NCBI GenBank assembly: GCA_030765065.1
Contig: CM060983.1
Location: 46,374,067 to 46,438,066 of the forward strand
Direction: 5' to 3'
DNA length: 64,000 bases
Source of the DNA: Deroplatys truncata
Taxonomy: Eukaryota > Arthropoda > Insecta > Mantodea > Mantidae
Position 1 is the stretch's first letter, and the number at the start of each line of letters is the position of its first letter. Shown here one piece after another: positions 22,430 through 36,999 of this stretch. A program made the position numbers and the translations under genes. The notes below the pieces were generated by a model. It did not search any database. It was not told where the DNA came from and saw only the letters and a list, made by a program, of their open reading frames with translations.

Positions 22430-25400
22430 GTAAGTAAAGCATTATAACTAAAACCGAGGAGCTTACTCGCAAGACCATTTGCCGACAATTTGAGTGTTAT
22501 GTTAACCAAACGTGGCAGTCGCCAAACGCTTTTAAATATCAAAATACTTTTATAAAATTTAATAGATGCGTGGTTGACAGTTTTCATTAAAACCATACAA
22601 GTTCCATGATGCATAAGGTAACATAACCTAATCCGGTAATGTTGATGATCTTACGGTGTTAGCTAATTTGGCATGCCGCTAACTTTATTTCTTTGCCCTT
22701 TCATTATAATCGTGAGTGAGTGAACTGCCAGAAGATATGATATGAGAGGTCCAATAACCGATTGCATCATCATGCCAGCATGATTATTGCTCCATCATTT
22801 GGTAATAGTGCAGGTTGAGGCAATTAAACGCGCTAGACAGCCATTTGGTAACAGTGATGCACAAACTAGTCAGAGGTTACAGATAAGGAAGTATGTTGCA
22901 TTCCACATTTATGCAGACAATGACTTGTAGCTTAAAGCTAAAACTTAATTCCTTAACTCATAGTCATGTGATTGTGTATGTGTGTTGTCCAAAGAATACA
23001 TTCCCTATGGTAAATTTTCATTGTAGCATACAGGTTTGAGGCCCTTCCTGAGTTTAATACTTGCTAAAGTGTATGTTGCTAGAATTGTTAAAACTAAGAA
23101 TGGGACCTTGATACTCAGTAGTATTAGACCATGTCTAATACTTTTAGACAAAGTTTTGATACTTTTGAATGTTTAAGTTTTGCATTATTGAAAGTTGTTA
23201 TGTTTAGTTTTATGCTAGATAAAGAACAAACTAAGGAGTTGAGATTCATTTATTGTCTTGCATGTGTCACCAAAGAGTTGCTGAACTATAGTTCTTGATA
23301 GACCTTGACTGCATTTCCTGTGGCTGAATGAATGCACATACATAGACTCTTGTGTCTAAATGAAAACATGCAAAAAAATGGAGAAAGGAGTAGAGGTACT
23401 TGTGTAACATGCTGTGCTAACTGAGTTGTGAATGAAGCTGATTTACTGATGCACTAAGTCATGTTTCTACAGTAGCCTGCTTGGTGACACACACTAAACC
23501 ATTATTACATTTACCTATTCTGGTGACCAAAATATGTGAATCCAACGGAAACAAATCCGAGCTTAAGATGTTAGGTGATACAGCACATGAAATATTTGTT
23601 ATTGTTAGTTGTTTGAGTTTCATGAAAAGTATATTTTAGTTTACATTTTCAAAACTGCAGACTAAAGAGTTGCTGGCATTTGCTTCTTTATGAGTAGAAA
23701 ATCCTTCAAAAGAAAGTCTTTAGAATAAAATATAGTTACATAAAGAGGGAAGCAAAGAAATTATTATTATTAGTAATATTAGGGCCGGTTTCCCCAACAG
23801 ATGCTAAATTTTAACACAATGTTAAACTGATTTAAAGCTGAAGTTAACATAAATACTGTTTCATCAAACAATGTTAACTTTAACAATGTGTTAAAGTTGG
23901 TGTTAAGTTAACTTGCCGTACCCATATGTTAAGGCATTTAACATATGTTAGAAGTTGGAAAATGGCTGCCGCAAACCAAGTTGTTGATGCGAGTTTGCTA
24001 CAATTGGCATTTTTTAATACCATTCCTAATAGAATAGTCGTACGTTATAATATAATACCATTCCTAATAGAAGAGTAGTTGTACATTATAATAAATTTGA
24101 AACCCTGCAAAAGGAGGAATTTTTAAAGCAATATAGACTGTCCAAGGGGTCATGAACATGGTATTATGGGAAATAAGAGAGGTTAGAATATACCAACAGA
24201 AGCATGCCTCTTTCTCCTATGGTACAAGTGTTAATTAGGTATTTAGATTTTATGCTACATAACAAAGCTACTGTTTGTGGGTTTATCCAGAAGGTTTCAA
24301 GCAATTGCTTCAAGAAGCAAACAATATTTTTTTTTGGGTCTGCTTGATTAATCAGCAATAACACATTTTCGTCCACTTTAGCTTCAATGCAGTGTCCACC
24401 ACCAGTTTTAAACCATCTTAAATGTTCTTCGCACCTAATGTTCTGGTGCTGCACTTTATGTTAGCAAAAGGCTGCTGCAATTGCTTACTGTACTTAAGAG
24501 AAACGCTTCATTCCAATTAAATTACTCATGGATTTTGTCCCAGGCTGCAATTTTATCCTTTAATGTAAGACCATCAGCTTTTTTGCACTTGGTAATACGT
24601 CTACACTTATTAACCAGATTTTAATTAACACGCATCAAATGGTGAAACATTTATTTCAGTTGACATTGCGATTCTAACCTCCAACAATTGGGAACGTCAC
24701 ATGGCAATTGCCATGAATGTAAATGGTTGTCTGTTACTAACACAGAGAGCGCAGCGATGCATAGAAAAAGTGCATCAGAGCACGTTCAAAAGCAGTGTAG
24801 TTTAGCCATTGCCTTTTCAAAAGCTAGTGCTTGCAGTTATCTTTAATGTTAACAAAATGTTAGCTAACAATTTGCTGTAAAAGCTTGATAAGACGCAAAA
24901 GTTTTAAACTTATGTTAAACTTTGAACACCTTGTTAACAAACAAGATTTTATAGAACTTTTAACATTGGTTGATGAAACTGGCCCTTAGTATTATTAGTA
25001 TCATTATTAGCATTATTATTGGCCTTGACTAATAGTAGGGGATATATAATCTGTGGAATTATCAAGATAAAAAAATTACTGGCAATTGGAAAAGTTATCG
25101 GTGTATTATTGGAGAATGTCAAACAGGAGCAATTTCGGAATTAGCATACAATATGAAATTGGTTACATGTTTTTATACACAGAAAACTACTAATAAGAAC
25201 ATAATTCCGTGAACAAGCTATTGCCGTTACAATTTTTTTTAAAGTGAGTATCAATGTTCAAAAATCAGTATCGGTATCAAGAAATAGTGGTATCGTCCCA
25301 TCACTAGTTAAAAACATTCAAAATTTTGTGAAGGAGAAATGGAATGCTATATGAGAGGTCCATACACGTGTTAAATATGTTGTATGGTATGCAAACACTA

Positions 25401-28400
25401 GCCTTAAGATTTTATTCTGTTACAATGAAATGCATATCTCCTATTTTCTGAAATGCAGGTTTATGGTTTGTAAGATATAATATATTCATAATGACGTATT
25501 CACAGCTGCATGATTTTTTCATTGGCATCTAACCAGTTTATTGTAACTACAAGGAGGCTGTTATGTAGAGTGGGAGTTTTAATACCCGTAATTTAATAAA
25601 GTCTTGGCCATATTGATATAATTCAGGCAATTGGTTCAGATAACATTTGAGATCCCCTTCTCAATGAAATTGAATTGAGTTTTATTTATGAATGCTCTTT
25701 AACTGCTGTGGTCCTTAGAGTCCCTTTCTATGTTGGGCATGAAAGACCTGTAATTTTGCTCAAATGCCTCTATATGAGGCTTGAGGTACTTTTACATGCC
25801 GTAAATCTATGACATGGTACCACCTGCTTTACTTTCTTTCTGAAGGAAAGATTTTTACGCCTGAAAAAAATCCATCGCCCTCTGCTGGGTTTGAACCCGC
25901 GACATTGGGAACTAGAGGTAACCACTAGTAACTAACATGGTAACCACTACACCACAGAGGACGATCCCCTTCCCAGTGGCATAACAAATTGACTCCATAG
26001 CTCAGTCAGTAGAGCACCTGCCTGCTGTGCGGGGCGTTCTAGGTTCAATTCCTGGTTAGAGGGATAGCCAAGATTATTCCCTACCCTCCTCAGAGTCTGG
26101 AAATATGAATGAGAGAGGGAATGTGTGTGTGATCCAATGAATAAAAAGCCAAAGTTTACCAGAAATCCAATGACAAGCAAATACAAATTAACACTATTGT
26201 CTATAGGTTATAGGTCATAATATGTTCTAAAGGAAGGGCCACCAATAAGACCATTGTAATTAAAGGTGGGGTATAAATGGAATCTAAAAGAAGTGTATAT
26301 AGACCTTCTTGCAAGTATCAAGCAGGTCCCCCTTTCTAATTTATATTTGCAGATTTAATGATCATATATTTAATCCAGTTTCAGATGTAGATATGAAAAG
26401 AAATGTATCAAAATGCTTTAAATGTTAGTGTTATAAAGTAAGCTAATCTAAGGTAAATTAGTTTAGAAAATCTAGAAGTGTGAAACCAGGCAGTATCCAC
26501 ATTTCAGCGAAGAGGTTTGTTTTCATCATCTGCATTGTTACCAACAGTACTTATATCATGTCTATCAAAAGAACCACCTTTTTATTTTCTTTCCTATAGT
26601 AGCCAAGTGAAAGAATTGTATTCCATTTATTAAAATACTATATTATGTTTAAATACTTAGGTATCTAATAAAATGTATAGCTTGAATTTTCCAAATAACT
26701 TTTTCTGTCGTAGCAGTATGGAATTTCATGGCCAGCATATAAGCATCCTGTTTTTAAATATCTGACTATCAATTCAATTTCCTCTCTATCCCTTGTAGGC
26801 TTGTACCTTCAATGAAATGTGTAATGAAGCTATTTCTGCAAAGCTTTATTGATTAGCATGAATGCTTTTGTAAGAATAATTTGTAGAAGGTAAATAAAAA
26901 TAAATGATAGTGGACAGAGGACCTCTCATGAATGTAATACATCAGATAGTCCCTATATTGTCTTCCCAGAAAGGTGAAAAAATTAGTTGTTAATTGCTTT
27001 CATTTACGAGGGGTGATCAGAAACTAAGGTTACAAAGCCTGCAGTGAAACATGTACATTTTATTTCACACAACCAATTTAGCCAACTGATGGTACATACA
27101 TTAGGTTATTTTTTGACATTGTCTCCATATCGGTTTAGGCACTTGTCGCTTTGTGGGATGAGTTTGAATATTCTCTCCTGTTAAAAATCCTGTCCTTGCA
27201 TGTTCAGCCACGTCAAGAAGTGTTTCACCTCCCCATCTGAAGTGAATCTTGGTCTCCTAGGTGCTCCTTCAAGTGAGGAAAAAGGTGAAAGCCGCTTGGA
27301 GTGAGGTCAGGGTTGTAGGGAGAGTGGTCGATGATATCCCAGCGAAACTGATTCAACAGCATGATTCTGAGCTGTATGAGGTCGTGCATTGTCGTGGAGG
27401 AAGATGGTGCCCTTGGTGAGAAGTCCTGGCTGTTCCCTTCTGATTGCTTTGCGCTATGGTGTCAAGGTCTTGCAGTATCAGTCATTGGTCACTCTGTGCC
27501 CTCTTTTCAAAAACTCCATGAGTATGACACCCTTACTGTCCCAAAACACTGTGGCCATCATCTTCCTGCCAGATGGTGCCACCTTAAACTTCTTTGGAGA
27601 GGAGGGGTGTTTCCACTCCATTGACGACCTCTTACTGCTGGGGGTGTAGTGGTGGATCCATGTTTCGTTACCTGTGACATTGGGATGAAGCAAACTCTTT
27701 CCTTCCATGGAGAACCATTGCAGAAGTTACAGACTTGCTCCCATGTGCTTCTCCTTGTATTGATTGGACAGATTTCGTGGAACCCATCGGGAACAAACTT
27801 TCTGGTACTGCAGAATATTGTGAACAATGTGAGAAACGCTTCCAAACAATATTCCCAATTCTACCATTATATGCCGTAATGCGATCCCCTGTTGTCCTGA
27901 ATGAGCTCCTCCATGTGAACTGTGTTCAGATCTGTTGCTGGGTTGGCCACTGCGATCTTCATTGGTGATGTTTTCTCTACTGGCTGCAAACTTTCAACAC
28001 CATTCTATGACATGCTGACGAGACATTACAGTCTCTCTATAAACCTCTACCAGCTGCTGGTAAATTTCAGCCACGGTTAGTGTTTTGCCACAGAAATCCA
28101 ATAACGGAGCGTATTTCTTTGTGAGATCAGTTTTCCAGTCGAGTCGCCATTTCTGTTTACCAACAACTAACACTTGTAGGTTGCAGGTGGCTGAAACTCT
28201 GCACAGTTGCCAACTGCATGTATTAGAATTACTGTAGACTACTAATTTCTCTACAGCAGATGAAACTCTAGGAGTATCGGCATTGTAATCTTAGTTTCTG
28301 ATCATCCCTTGTATGTTTAGATTTCGTCTAAGGGTTTCATTATGATTAAGATTATTTTTTCTTTTTTAGGTCCTTTAGTGAAATTAATGATGAATGCTTT

Positions 28401-31400
28401 GAAAAGCTCAGGATGGTAAGTATAAGCATATAAGTATTTCCTACAAATTGCTTAAAACATAATTGCACACACAAATAAATATATTTCTGTTACAGCCCCA
28501 TAGATATCCGAAGACATATAGCATGTGAAGTATGTGATATTTCTGTTAGTGGAGGATATGATCAAGAGTTGAACCAGGTTTGTATATATATTAACGCTTA
28601 ACTGCTGAGATATTTGCCACTTGCTGACCCCTGCTTTCCTAGATATTTTTTTCAATTTTAAAATGCTCTCTAATAATGCAGTGCAAAAATGATAGAAATA
28701 TCATGATATACTCAGCAAAGGGGTTACAGACTGATGTAAATGATCCGATTTCTCAAAAAACTTTAATTTTAAAAGTTTAAATTAGGCCACATGCAACACA
28801 AAGAAGCTAGGGTTGTCCACAGGTGCCAGTAATTTAGATAAATATTTATTGTAGAGCTAAAATTATCAATCGTTAATAACTGTTTGCACTGTTTCTATTA
28901 AAAGTAGAAGTATCACAATGAAAATTTAAGTATAAAGGTATAATACCCAAAATTCGTTTTACTAAATTTATTTCAACCTGGAATATTTGTCTTATACCCA
29001 TACAATATTTAAGCCATTTTTGATGAAGCAATAGAAACCTATTCTTTGAAACTACCGCTTCCAACATGTCTTTTGACATGTATTCTGAAAATTGGGGGGT
29101 TGAAATTAGAGAACCTTAATGATCTTTGATCTCATGAATGGTGCTGATAGTGCGTGCAGTGCTGCCTGGCTGTCTGATAAATCCAGATACTGCAATTCCT
29201 GCAGCACCTGTCCTCTCTCTCCTCCAACAAGGCCTGATGACATAATTCTGCCAGGAATACTGTGGTCAAAGCTCTTAAAGGATACCACTTCTGCAGGTTG
29301 GACTGTCTTCCATATATACCAGCTCCTGTTCCATCTTTTGTTTTGGATCCAGCAGTGAACCATACAATGTCCTCTGATTGGTGTTGATGATGTTCAATTA
29401 TAACGTTGAAGGACTTAATAAAGCAGAGAGACGGCTTCATAAAGTCGCTTGGCATTTCTGCAACAATTATGATGAATATACTACATTTCCAAAATGTTGA
29501 ACTTGATGTCTGGGAGGATGAATCTTCAAACTCACCAATTTTGCCTCTATCTTATTGTATATCGATGTTGGGGATTTCTGTAATATGCAGAAACTATGCA
29601 GCCATTGTGTTGATAAATAATTGTGGGACCATACACGAGGTATAAATGTTTAAAATTTCATCTACTGTGATTATCTAAAAAAGTTACTCGGATGTTATCG
29701 TTTCACCTCCTAAAGGTACTTACAGGCTGTGCAACATTTCCAGAACATGAAAAACTATCAGGCGGAGGTTAAGAAATTAGAAATACATCCACTCGTATAC
29801 ATCTCGTATCCAATTCTATGAATTTCAGGGATTTTTCATTCATTATTAGGAATATCACCAGACTTTACAAATCGCAATTATAAGGGATAAAGAATAGGAT
29901 TCATAAAAAAATCCTCTAGTTCATTGTACAGTAATTTCACAGTGAATGCAGGGAAGTTAAGTAAAATTAATTATATCATTTGATGTTTGAAAAGCCACTC
30001 GTGCAATGCCAGGTAATCCAACTAGTATTTGTATTTTATAACTGAAAGAAACACTGTCAAAGCATTCTTTTAACTAGAGATAATTATAATTTATTGAAGT
30101 ACTATGATATTACATGTATTGGGCTGTCCACTGAAATTGGCTCTCTCCACTGTTCCGGTATGAGCCCAACTTATGTTACATACTATATTATACAGGGAGA
30201 GCCAAAAGACTATGAACCGACTGCATAGTGTTTTTCCTGTCTGCATCCTTGGTGCTTGTTGCCGTCTGCTGCTATCATAGAAAGGCATGGATGAAACCAT
30301 ACAACATTTTTAAAACTACTTTTAAAGGCTTTACTTAACAACTTTATGAAAGTTTGTTTGAAGGCAGAATTATTAGTAGAGATTTGTAGCCTCATCGGTC
30401 CCCTGACCTAACCCCCTGTGATTTCTATCTCTGAGGTAACTTAAAACAAAGTGTACAAGACAAACCTACACACCCTGCAAGAATTAAAACAAAATATCTG
30501 CCAGGAAACTGTCAGAATTTCTCAACTTGAACTACTGCGAAAGATGGATGGTTTCTTAAAGAGGTGCCAAAAATGTATGGACAAAGACGGTGGCCAGTTT
30601 CAGCATCTTGTTTCATAAAGTTGGTAAGTAAAGTCTTTAAAAGTGGTTTTAAAAATGTTGTATGGTTTCATCCACGCCTTTGTATGATAATGGCAACGAG
30701 TGGCAAGGGTGCGGACAGGAAAAACACAGTGCAGCCGGTTCGTAGTTTCTTGGCTCCCTCTGTATATTACTACTTTAGTTCTTATTTAATACTCAAATTA
30801 TTCTTCCTCTTCTCTTTTAACAGTACTTACTGTACTACGTATAGTAAGTAGGGGAAGAATTGCATTCCACCCAAAAACTTGATACCGAGATTTCACCAGA
30901 CATACATGTTTTGAGGTGCCCTGAATCCAAATAAAGCATTTTTGGAAACTTGTCCATGTGTGTGTCTCTCTGTCTGTGTACAGCCTAACTCAAAAACGAA
31001 AAGTTGGATAAATACCAAACTTGGTATTTGAGTTTAGTACCTTCCAAGAATGCGACACAAAGATTTTCAAGAAGATCCTCCCACCCCAGACTACCCTTTA
31101 CATGGGCTCTTAACAATTTTGATTATCATATGTTTGATATATTTTCATGGCAAATGAAATATATATCTTGAATTTTCTGAGAATTTCCCCAAAAGTCCTC
31201 TTCATTCTGTAAAGTTTTATTTGCAACAATAGTTCCACCTTGCTAGTATCATGTAACATTAAATTTGTCTTCATGCTACTACTATGATTTTCCTTAACTT
31301 TCTTAATAGATATTAGTGAAAGCGTAATGTTACAGTTAACGAAACTATGGTTGGTACTGGCTAGTAGTGTGACCTACTTCTCTCCCTGATCACAACACCA

Positions 31401-34400
31401 CTCACCATTTGCCAGAGAAAAAGTTCACCTTAAAGGCATACAGTAAAAATTCAACTTTCTTGCAAAAGAAAGAAATATTATTCATAGACTGCAACAAGTT
31501 TAAAACCCATTGTACAATAAATAGAAAAGTTTTACTGCCTGTGTACGTCAGTTGTTAGAAATTTAGAGAAAGTACTTGCCAAAAATTAAAGATTAAATAA
31601 ATTTTACCAAGTCCGAAAATTTGATGTACATCATATGTTCACTGCTAATAGCTGGCTGCAGGTGTTGCTCCCAAAGCAAAGCTTGTCGACTGGTCTGGTC
31701 ATCCTTGCGTAGATCCACAGGTAAACTCCTGGCGCTGGTGAGAGGGGATGGCTGCAGCAACAGCACTGCCTTTCCCCTGATGTGGCATTCCGGCAAACTA
31801 TTTCCCCTCCAAATGACGTGGTGTCCAGAGATACAGCTCTTTAGTCTGCCTGCAAGCGGGAAGTTCTGATTGATTTGTGTTGCAGCTAGCGCCAAAATTG
31901 AAGGGTGATGACTTCTACATATTATTTAGACTGTCTTGAGGGGGGGGGTGCCCAAAATGGCACAATTTTAAATGACTTGTATAACTGGTATACTGTGAGA
32001 GATACAAAACATTTTACTACATAAAGAATGTAGAGCTCGTTAAAACATACAATTTGTCACATACTTCTTTTTGTCAAGTGAACCATTTCTGAGATATTCC
32101 TTGTTATTTGTTTGAATTTTCCAATACTTATCTTTTTCTCAAATGGGAATTCATTATTCGTTTTTTTTAAATTTTTTATGTCCTGGACATGCAAAGAGAA
32201 TGGACTGCTCCACATAGCAACCAGCTCTTAAAAGATTTGACTATCGTTTAAAGCCTACCATATTCCCTTGCACCTACTAGAAAATTAGCAATAAGATAGT
32301 TTCTGCAAATGTTTATCTTGATTAACATGAAGTAGATAGAGAATAAGTGTTCGCCATCTTCTCTACAGCGTTTGTCCATCTTGAAAGAAGATAATGTATT
32401 CCTGTAAGGTAAAAATCATGATAAGTTCTCAGTCATTAGTGCACGGAAATTTTCAGGGTCTCCTAATCTTCAAAGTGATGCTCACAATTGGTTTCCTTAA
32501 GTAGCCCAAACAGATGGAAGTCTGATGGTGCTAGGTCAAGGCTATATGGTAGATAAGACAAGACTTCCCAGGCAATTTTTGCACTTATACCAGCAGTATG
32601 GTCTTGCGTTGTGCAAAAGAAGAATATTCACCATAGCTTTTTATGGGAGATCTTGCTGAAGATGTGCTGTAAGCTTCTTGAGGTAATGACATGTTGGACA
32701 GAATTTATTGTGCATCCCTGCCTCAAAAATTCAACCTGAATTGCACCCTCTGCATCACAAAAGATTGTCGCTGTAATTTTCTATGCTATTCCATTTAATC
32801 TCTTGGATTCAGGTTCAAAAAACAGCACAAGTCTCGTCTCAAGTCACAGTTTTTGTGAAGAACTCCTTCCTGTCCACATTGAAGTGCTGTGACAGATTGG
32901 AAGGTGTTATTTTCATCTTTATTCTGTTGCTTAATGGGTACATTGTGAACAAACTTTTGTGTAGCGTTTATCAATAATGGCCATTACTGGAGTCAATTCA
33001 TCTGTTGCAACTTGGCAGACATCACGAATGATCTTGTCAACTCACTGGATGTTGCTTGGAGTCACTACTGTCACTGGCCAACCACTCCTCTGTTCATCAG
33101 CATCCAGCATTCCCCTGCAATATCTGTAGAGTAACAAACCCATCATTTAACAGTTCGGACATCCACTGTTGCATCCTCATAAACCTTCAGTCTTTCATGA
33201 ATACCAAAGCACATTTTACCTTCCACATTCAGCAATTCAATCACAGTATATTGTCTGATATGGATGTCTTGTCATTTTTAAACTTATGCAGCAACCTGAA
33301 GAAGATTTCAGGAATCACATCAAATTCAAGTGTTCACATTACTAACCTATGTAAGGAGAAAAGCAGGTATTATTTTCTGTCGTCCTCTGGTGGAATCCAT
33401 AACTTAAATTTTATATATTAAGCATATGCAGAAAATATTCATTGTTACAGTAGACTCATGATTATCTAAGCTAATTGGGACTGAGACTTGAGGCAGGATT
33501 TTTCACACATATACATTAATTAAACAACATATCAGAGTAAGCAGTAATTATCAGTGTCAATGACTTACAAGTAAATTAGTTTTCTTGTATTTTTATTGTT
33601 TATATAGTAGTTAGCAGTATTTATAATTAAGTTTAGAGAAATATTATAACTGTGTGTTGCAAGGGAGTTCACTGTTGAGGACCAGAGCCAGATGAAATAT
33701 ATTCAATTTAATGGCCTAGAGGAAAAATGTGTGAGGACCACAAAAAAACAGAGGCGACGGGTGTCAGGGCACGTGGTTTAATAACTGTTACAGAGTCATG
33801 TGATTCGAAATAGCTAATGGTGAAGCTAGGTTTGAATTATTTTAGACAGCCAATAGAGACATGTAGGCAAAAGGTTTGAAATATTAAACGTAAGTTGGTG
33901 AAGCCACGCTATAAACTGCTCAATGGAATACACAGTGCAAGCTCAAACATGGGAAGGTGCAGATCGCTGTGAAGTGAGCTTGCGCAAAGTGTATTAACAA
34001 TCTCCTGTAATTATGTAGGAAAGGCAACTTAACTATTACAGATCATAAGGGGAAGTTAAGAGATCCATACTGAACTAAATTTTATGTGCGTGTGGTGTTA
34101 GAAACGGACTTATTCAATTTTGCAGCAATCACAACAGCTTACTCCCATATTTTTGTAGATCTTGAACAATATATACAAGGTAGTTAAATTACATTCGAAC
34201 CCACTCACGACCTTTCTCTATTGTGTGAGACAGCCGGCAGTCGCTGGGGCAATTACACCGGCAGAGGTGGACTAAAATCTTTACCTTATAATAGATGCTG
34301 AAAATGTTAACCTTCTGCTCTCAAAGAGGCAGCATATCTCGTGTAAGTATTTTCGCTCACTCTCCGAAGCTCAGCAGCAGGAATTCTTGTGATAAAACGC

Positions 34401-36905
34401 CTCATTATGATCAGAAAATTGGAGTGTGGTGTGCGATAAGTGCTGAAAAATTAATAGGGTCCATATTCTTTGATGAAACAATAAATACAGAGCAATATCA
34501 GATGTTAATTCTGAGGCCATTTTGCAATCGCTTGACAGAAGAAGAGAAATCGTATGGTTGGTTCCAGCAAGATTCTGCAACAGCACATACGGCTGCCGAA
34601 TCATTACATGCAATAAGAGAGGTGTTTGACGACGGAATAATTAGTGTTGATTTGTGGCCCCTTTGTTCTCCTGACCTAACAAGTTGTGAGTTTTATTTAT
34701 GGGGTTCTTTAAAAGACAAAGTGTATCATTCCAATCCTTGCACAGTACAGGAACTAGAGAAAACATTGTGCAAGAAATCACTAGAATTCCTGCTGCTGAG
34801 CTTCGGAGAGTGAGCACGAATATTTACACGAGATATGCTGCCTGTTTGAGAGTAGAAGGTCAACATTTCCAGTATCTATTATAAGGTAAGGATTTCAGTC
34901 CGCCTCTGCGGGTGTTATTTCCCTGGCGACTACTGGATGTCTCGCTCAGTAGAGAGGCCGTGAGTGGGTTTGAATATAATTTAACTACCCCATAGTAAAG
35001 ACTGCTATCTAAATGTACTTACGGATGTTATAATTTATCCACTCCACTTCTTTCACGCTTCCACACCCTATAAGAGGCACTTACTCAACCTAACATACTA
35101 GCTAGCCAGAACATTTATAATAAAAGTCATAATTCACATAAATTTAGTGTATCTATTACAATTACTTAAATTCTGTTTCTCATTTTGCATAAACAGTGGC
35201 GCTCAACACTACTTTATGGACATTTAGGCACGGATCGGTGCAGACTACCTTGGATACGGAAAAACCTATGATAATATGGAGATACTGTGCTAATAGATCG
35301 TAAATTAAGAAAAAACGCTTAAAACTGTATAGTAATTGTTTACTACATCATAATTCCTTAAAATGTACATTGAATACTTTATATGGTTTAAATAAAAGAT
35401 ACAGAGATAATATCAAATGAGAAGATTGCTTTTTGAAAAAATATTTCTAATCTTTTAAGCTAACTGCTTACCTCTCTTGGATACTGTGATCTAACACCAC
35501 TGCTGAAGGAACAGTAGATCAAGCAGTGTACCCTTCTTGCTGTTGAACATAGACTTTTGCAACTTCGATCACCTTCAGTCCCTCAGAATATGATATTTTT
35601 GGGGTGCTAATATCAGTCAACTCCATTTGTTAATCTTGATTACTTTGCTTGAGGATGTCTTCATTTTTGATTGGCATTTCCACTGGTAAGGCGGCGCCAT
35701 GGCCGAGTGGTTAGACCGCTCGCCTCCCACCGAGGTGGCCCGGGTTCAATCCCAGGGACCTGCATGTGGGATTTGTGGTGGACGAAGCGGCGTTTGGGCG
35801 GGTTTTCTCCGGGTTCTCCGGTTTCCCCCGCCATTCATTCCACCAACTGCTCCATCATCACCTTTCCTTTCATCCATTTCACTGACATTTCGTTTCATCT
35901 AATTCCTTCATCCCATACCAGGCATCGGGCTGATCACCCATCCTGGATGCTCTGTCTGATCCATGAGTGTCTGCTCCTCGACGGGTCTCTGACCCCAGGC
36001 ACCCGCCTGTAAGTCCTACATAAGAGGAGGGTAAACAGATAATGAATGAATGAATGAATTTCCACTGGTAGCTCATTCAACTTCATTGACTCATGCTGCC
36101 TAACACTACACTGATACAAAAAAGTCTGTGTTTAATTTCCTATAACTCCCTTGGTTAACCTAGAGCCTTTGTTTATTGCAAGTCTACTGTATTTCATGTG
36201 GGTACATACTATATATTGAATGTTTATAATCTCTTCTCTCACTTTTTATTTTTCAGATAGTTGTCTGTCAGAACATAGCCCGCGACGAGGGCATAATACA
36301 AGGTGTGCTAGCCCATGAGATGATTCATATGTTTGATTACTGCAGAAATCAGTTGGATTTCAAAAACATAGATCATCTTGCATGCACAGAAATACGAGCT
36401 GCAAACTTGACACACTGTAGCTTCCTTAGTGCCTGGCAACAGGGGGATGCTTCACCATTAAGTATAAAGCGTCAACATGCGGTAAGACTTTTTTATTATT
36501 ATGTATTCTACAAATTCATTAATCATGTAGATCCTTGCTGCAGTTCTGTAGGAGCACCAGGACCACTGTTTATAATTATGGACACACACACACACACACA
36601 CCCTGCATGCATGCACACAAAGTTAATGAACTTACACAGAAATGTTTTCAGTAAATGTGAAGGTGTGTTAAACAAGTAGTTTGAGATAGGTGTTTTGTGG
36701 CTTGTCTGTTCAATTTCGAAGTTAAGGCTATAAGTTTCTAAAGTGTCAGCATGCCACTGGCTAATGTGATACCATTTGAGAGCATAACACACAAAAATGA
36801 AGGTATGTTTTAGAGCGTACCTCTCTGGTGAAGTGGTTATGACATTAGGCCTACGAGTATAAGGTAGTCATTGCTTTTGAGTTCAAGTCTCATTCACCAC
36901 ATTTG

Positions 36906-36999
<94 letters not shown>

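Noticed and set aside
25987-26060. Possible tRNA gene (A and B boxes with tRNA-like spacing)
   Set aside because: The acceptor stem does not pair and a SINE-like body follows directly.
35691-35765. Possible Leu/Ser-type tRNA gene
   Set aside because: The same head recurs at 39052 with a shared 300-bp body, tail and target duplications, so it is a SINE.
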